This document shows, in pieces, positions 63,236 through 64,000 of a stretch of DNA of 64,000 bases (the stretch's first letter is position 1; every line of letters begins with the position of its first letter). Made by a program: the position numbers and the translations under genes. The DNA lies in the NCBI GenBank assembly GCA_035695765.1, contig DASRRI010000074.1, forward strand, positions 1 to 64,000. Direction: 5' to 3'. The DNA comes from Dongia_A sp035695765. GTDB lineage: Bacteria > Pseudomonadota > Alphaproteobacteria > Dongiales > Dongiaceae. A model generated the notes under the pieces. It worked only from the letters and a program-made list of their open reading frames with translations. It was not told where the DNA came from and did not search any database.

Positions 63236-64000
63236 CCTCCGAAGGGCTCGCCGAGCGGCATCAGGCGGATGCCCTTCCGGATCCGCCTATAAGGCAGGTC
63301 GCGGTTGTCGACCGGATTGGCGCCCGGTGCGGCGACGATCAGGATCTCTTCGGCGATCGGCTGGAAGTCGGCGCGGAAATGCACTGAGCTCTTGAGTGCT
63401 AGAATCTTCTGCTCCTTGGGCTCGATGCCCACATGGCGCAACATCGCCTGATCAGCGCATTGCTGCTTGCGGCTGGTCAGCACCACGCGCACGCCATCCT
63501 TCTTCAGCACCGCCATGGGGCCGAGCTGCATGCGGTTGCCGCGATAGAATGGACCGGTCGCTGGGAAATTGCCGTCGCCGATCGCTTCCACCGTGAAGGT
63601 GCCTTGATAGGGCGCGTTGCCCGCTCCGCCAGCCCAGCCGCCGATCGCCAGCGATATCTGCGCGCCGACGCCGGCGCGATGGGCCGCTTCCGCCGATTTC
63701 GGATCGCACAAATTCGCGAACACCGCGCCTTCTGCCCGCCCGTCGACCAATGCACGGAGGAGGCCGACCGTATCCGAAGTTCCGCCGGCGCCCGGATTAT
63801 CCTGCGTGTCGGCGAGCACCATTGGTTTGGTTGCGCTGTTGCCCTTGGCACGGGCATAGGCGACAGCCTCTCCCGGCTGCCAGATCTTGCCGGCGAAAGC
63901 CGCTTCCTTCGTATTCACCAAGGCCAGCAGACGGTTCGCGGCTTCGTCCGCCGCAGCTTGCGTCGCTGCATAGGCGACGATGGCCGGACCGCATTCCGCG
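63232..64000 (-). CDS. M81-family (MlrC-like) metallopeptidase, C-terminal part only
   Basis: About 256 residues of the C-terminal part; the start lies beyond the window. The visible frame begins AECGPAIVAYAATQ and contains VLADTQDNPGAGGTSDTVGLL, which is the MlrC/M81 signature with metal-contacting residues, then VRVVLTSRKQQCADQAML and the end GIRLMPLGEPFGG. The founding member degrades linearised microcystin, but most relatives in proteobacteria have unknown peptide or amidase substrates. Confidence 0.88.
   Translation of the reverse strand, partial: AECGPAIVAYAATQAAADEAANRLLALVNTKEAAFAGKIWQPGEAVAYARAKGNSATKPMVLADTQDNPGAGGTSDTVGLLRALVDGRAEGAVFANLCDPKSAEAAHRAGVGAQISLAIGGWAGGAGNAPYQGTFTVEAIGDGNFPATGPFYRGNRMQLGPMAVLKKDGVRVVLTSRKQQCADQAMLRHVGIEPKEQKILALKSSVHFRADFQPIAEEILIVAAPGANPVDNRDLPYRRIRKGIRLMPLGEPFGG

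Overview
The window is a gene-dense, GC-rich stretch of bacterial chromosome. It fits an alphaproteobacterium, possibly of the Rhodospirillales; that assignment is inferred from gene order and sequence style, not from a search. Pointers are the nuoA-N operon running directly into birA, coaX and rnj and then proS, lolC and lolD; a prolyl-tRNA synthetase without an editing insert; nagZ, a zinc protease, scpA, scpB and tatABC in one neighbourhood; and tig-clpP-clpX-lon-hupB in series. I see no rRNA, CRISPR array, transposase, integrase or prophage. Three tRNA genes are present: Asp-GTC, Val-TAC and Leu-TAG.

Layout. 0-4 kb: the 5' part of dnaE and a self-contained phoX unit with its own Pho-box-like site and terminator. 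4-25 kb: one long minus-strand transcription unit in which the 14 genes of respiratory complex I are followed, mostly with ATGA-type overlaps, by biotin ligase, pantothenate kinase, RNase J, a small exported protein, ProRS and the LolCD lipoprotein exporter. 25-36 kb: tRNA-Asp, a cupin gene and an EamA transporter, then a histidine-utilisation locus (hutU-I-D-G, hutF, hutC, a MarR-GNAT fusion gene and a hutH-like gene). 36-38 kb: formate-tetrahydrofolate ligase (fhs), a candidate small RNA, tRNA-Val and a frameshifted small membrane gene. 38-45 kb: hupB, lon, clpX, clpP, tig, tRNA-Leu. 45-50.5 kb: NAD(P)HX repair enzyme, a Sel1-repeat/SPOR protein, an NTF2-like protein, methylmalonyl-CoA epimerase, a DUF1467 protein and a DNA glycosylase. 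50.5-60 kb: tatABC, a two-gene iron-type ABC transporter lacking its binding protein, scpAB, an M50 protease, nagZ and a SPOR protein. 60-64 kb: dGTPase-like HD hydrolase, a GFA protein, erpA, xth and the C-terminal part of an MlrC-like M81 protein.

How the genes work together. The hut genes encode the five-step route histidine to urocanate, imidazolonepropionate, formiminoglutamate, formylglutamate, glutamate plus formate. Fhs next door can load that formate onto tetrahydrofolate. Three copies of a near-palindromic operator, C(T/C)TGT(A/C)TA(T/G)ACA, lie before hutU, between hutF and hutC, and before the hutH-like gene, as expected for a HutC regulon. PhoX carries a twin-arginine signal and would use a Tat translocase such as the one encoded at 50.5-52 kb.

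The most notable observation is that the only hutH-like gene here lacks the Ala-Ser-Gly tripeptide that forms the MIO cofactor of every characterised histidine ammonia-lyase. The deletion is exactly three residues after a conserved GSVG, and other active-site positions are changed too. Either another gene supplies histidase activity, or this is a cofactor-less member of the family with a different role in a histidine regulon.
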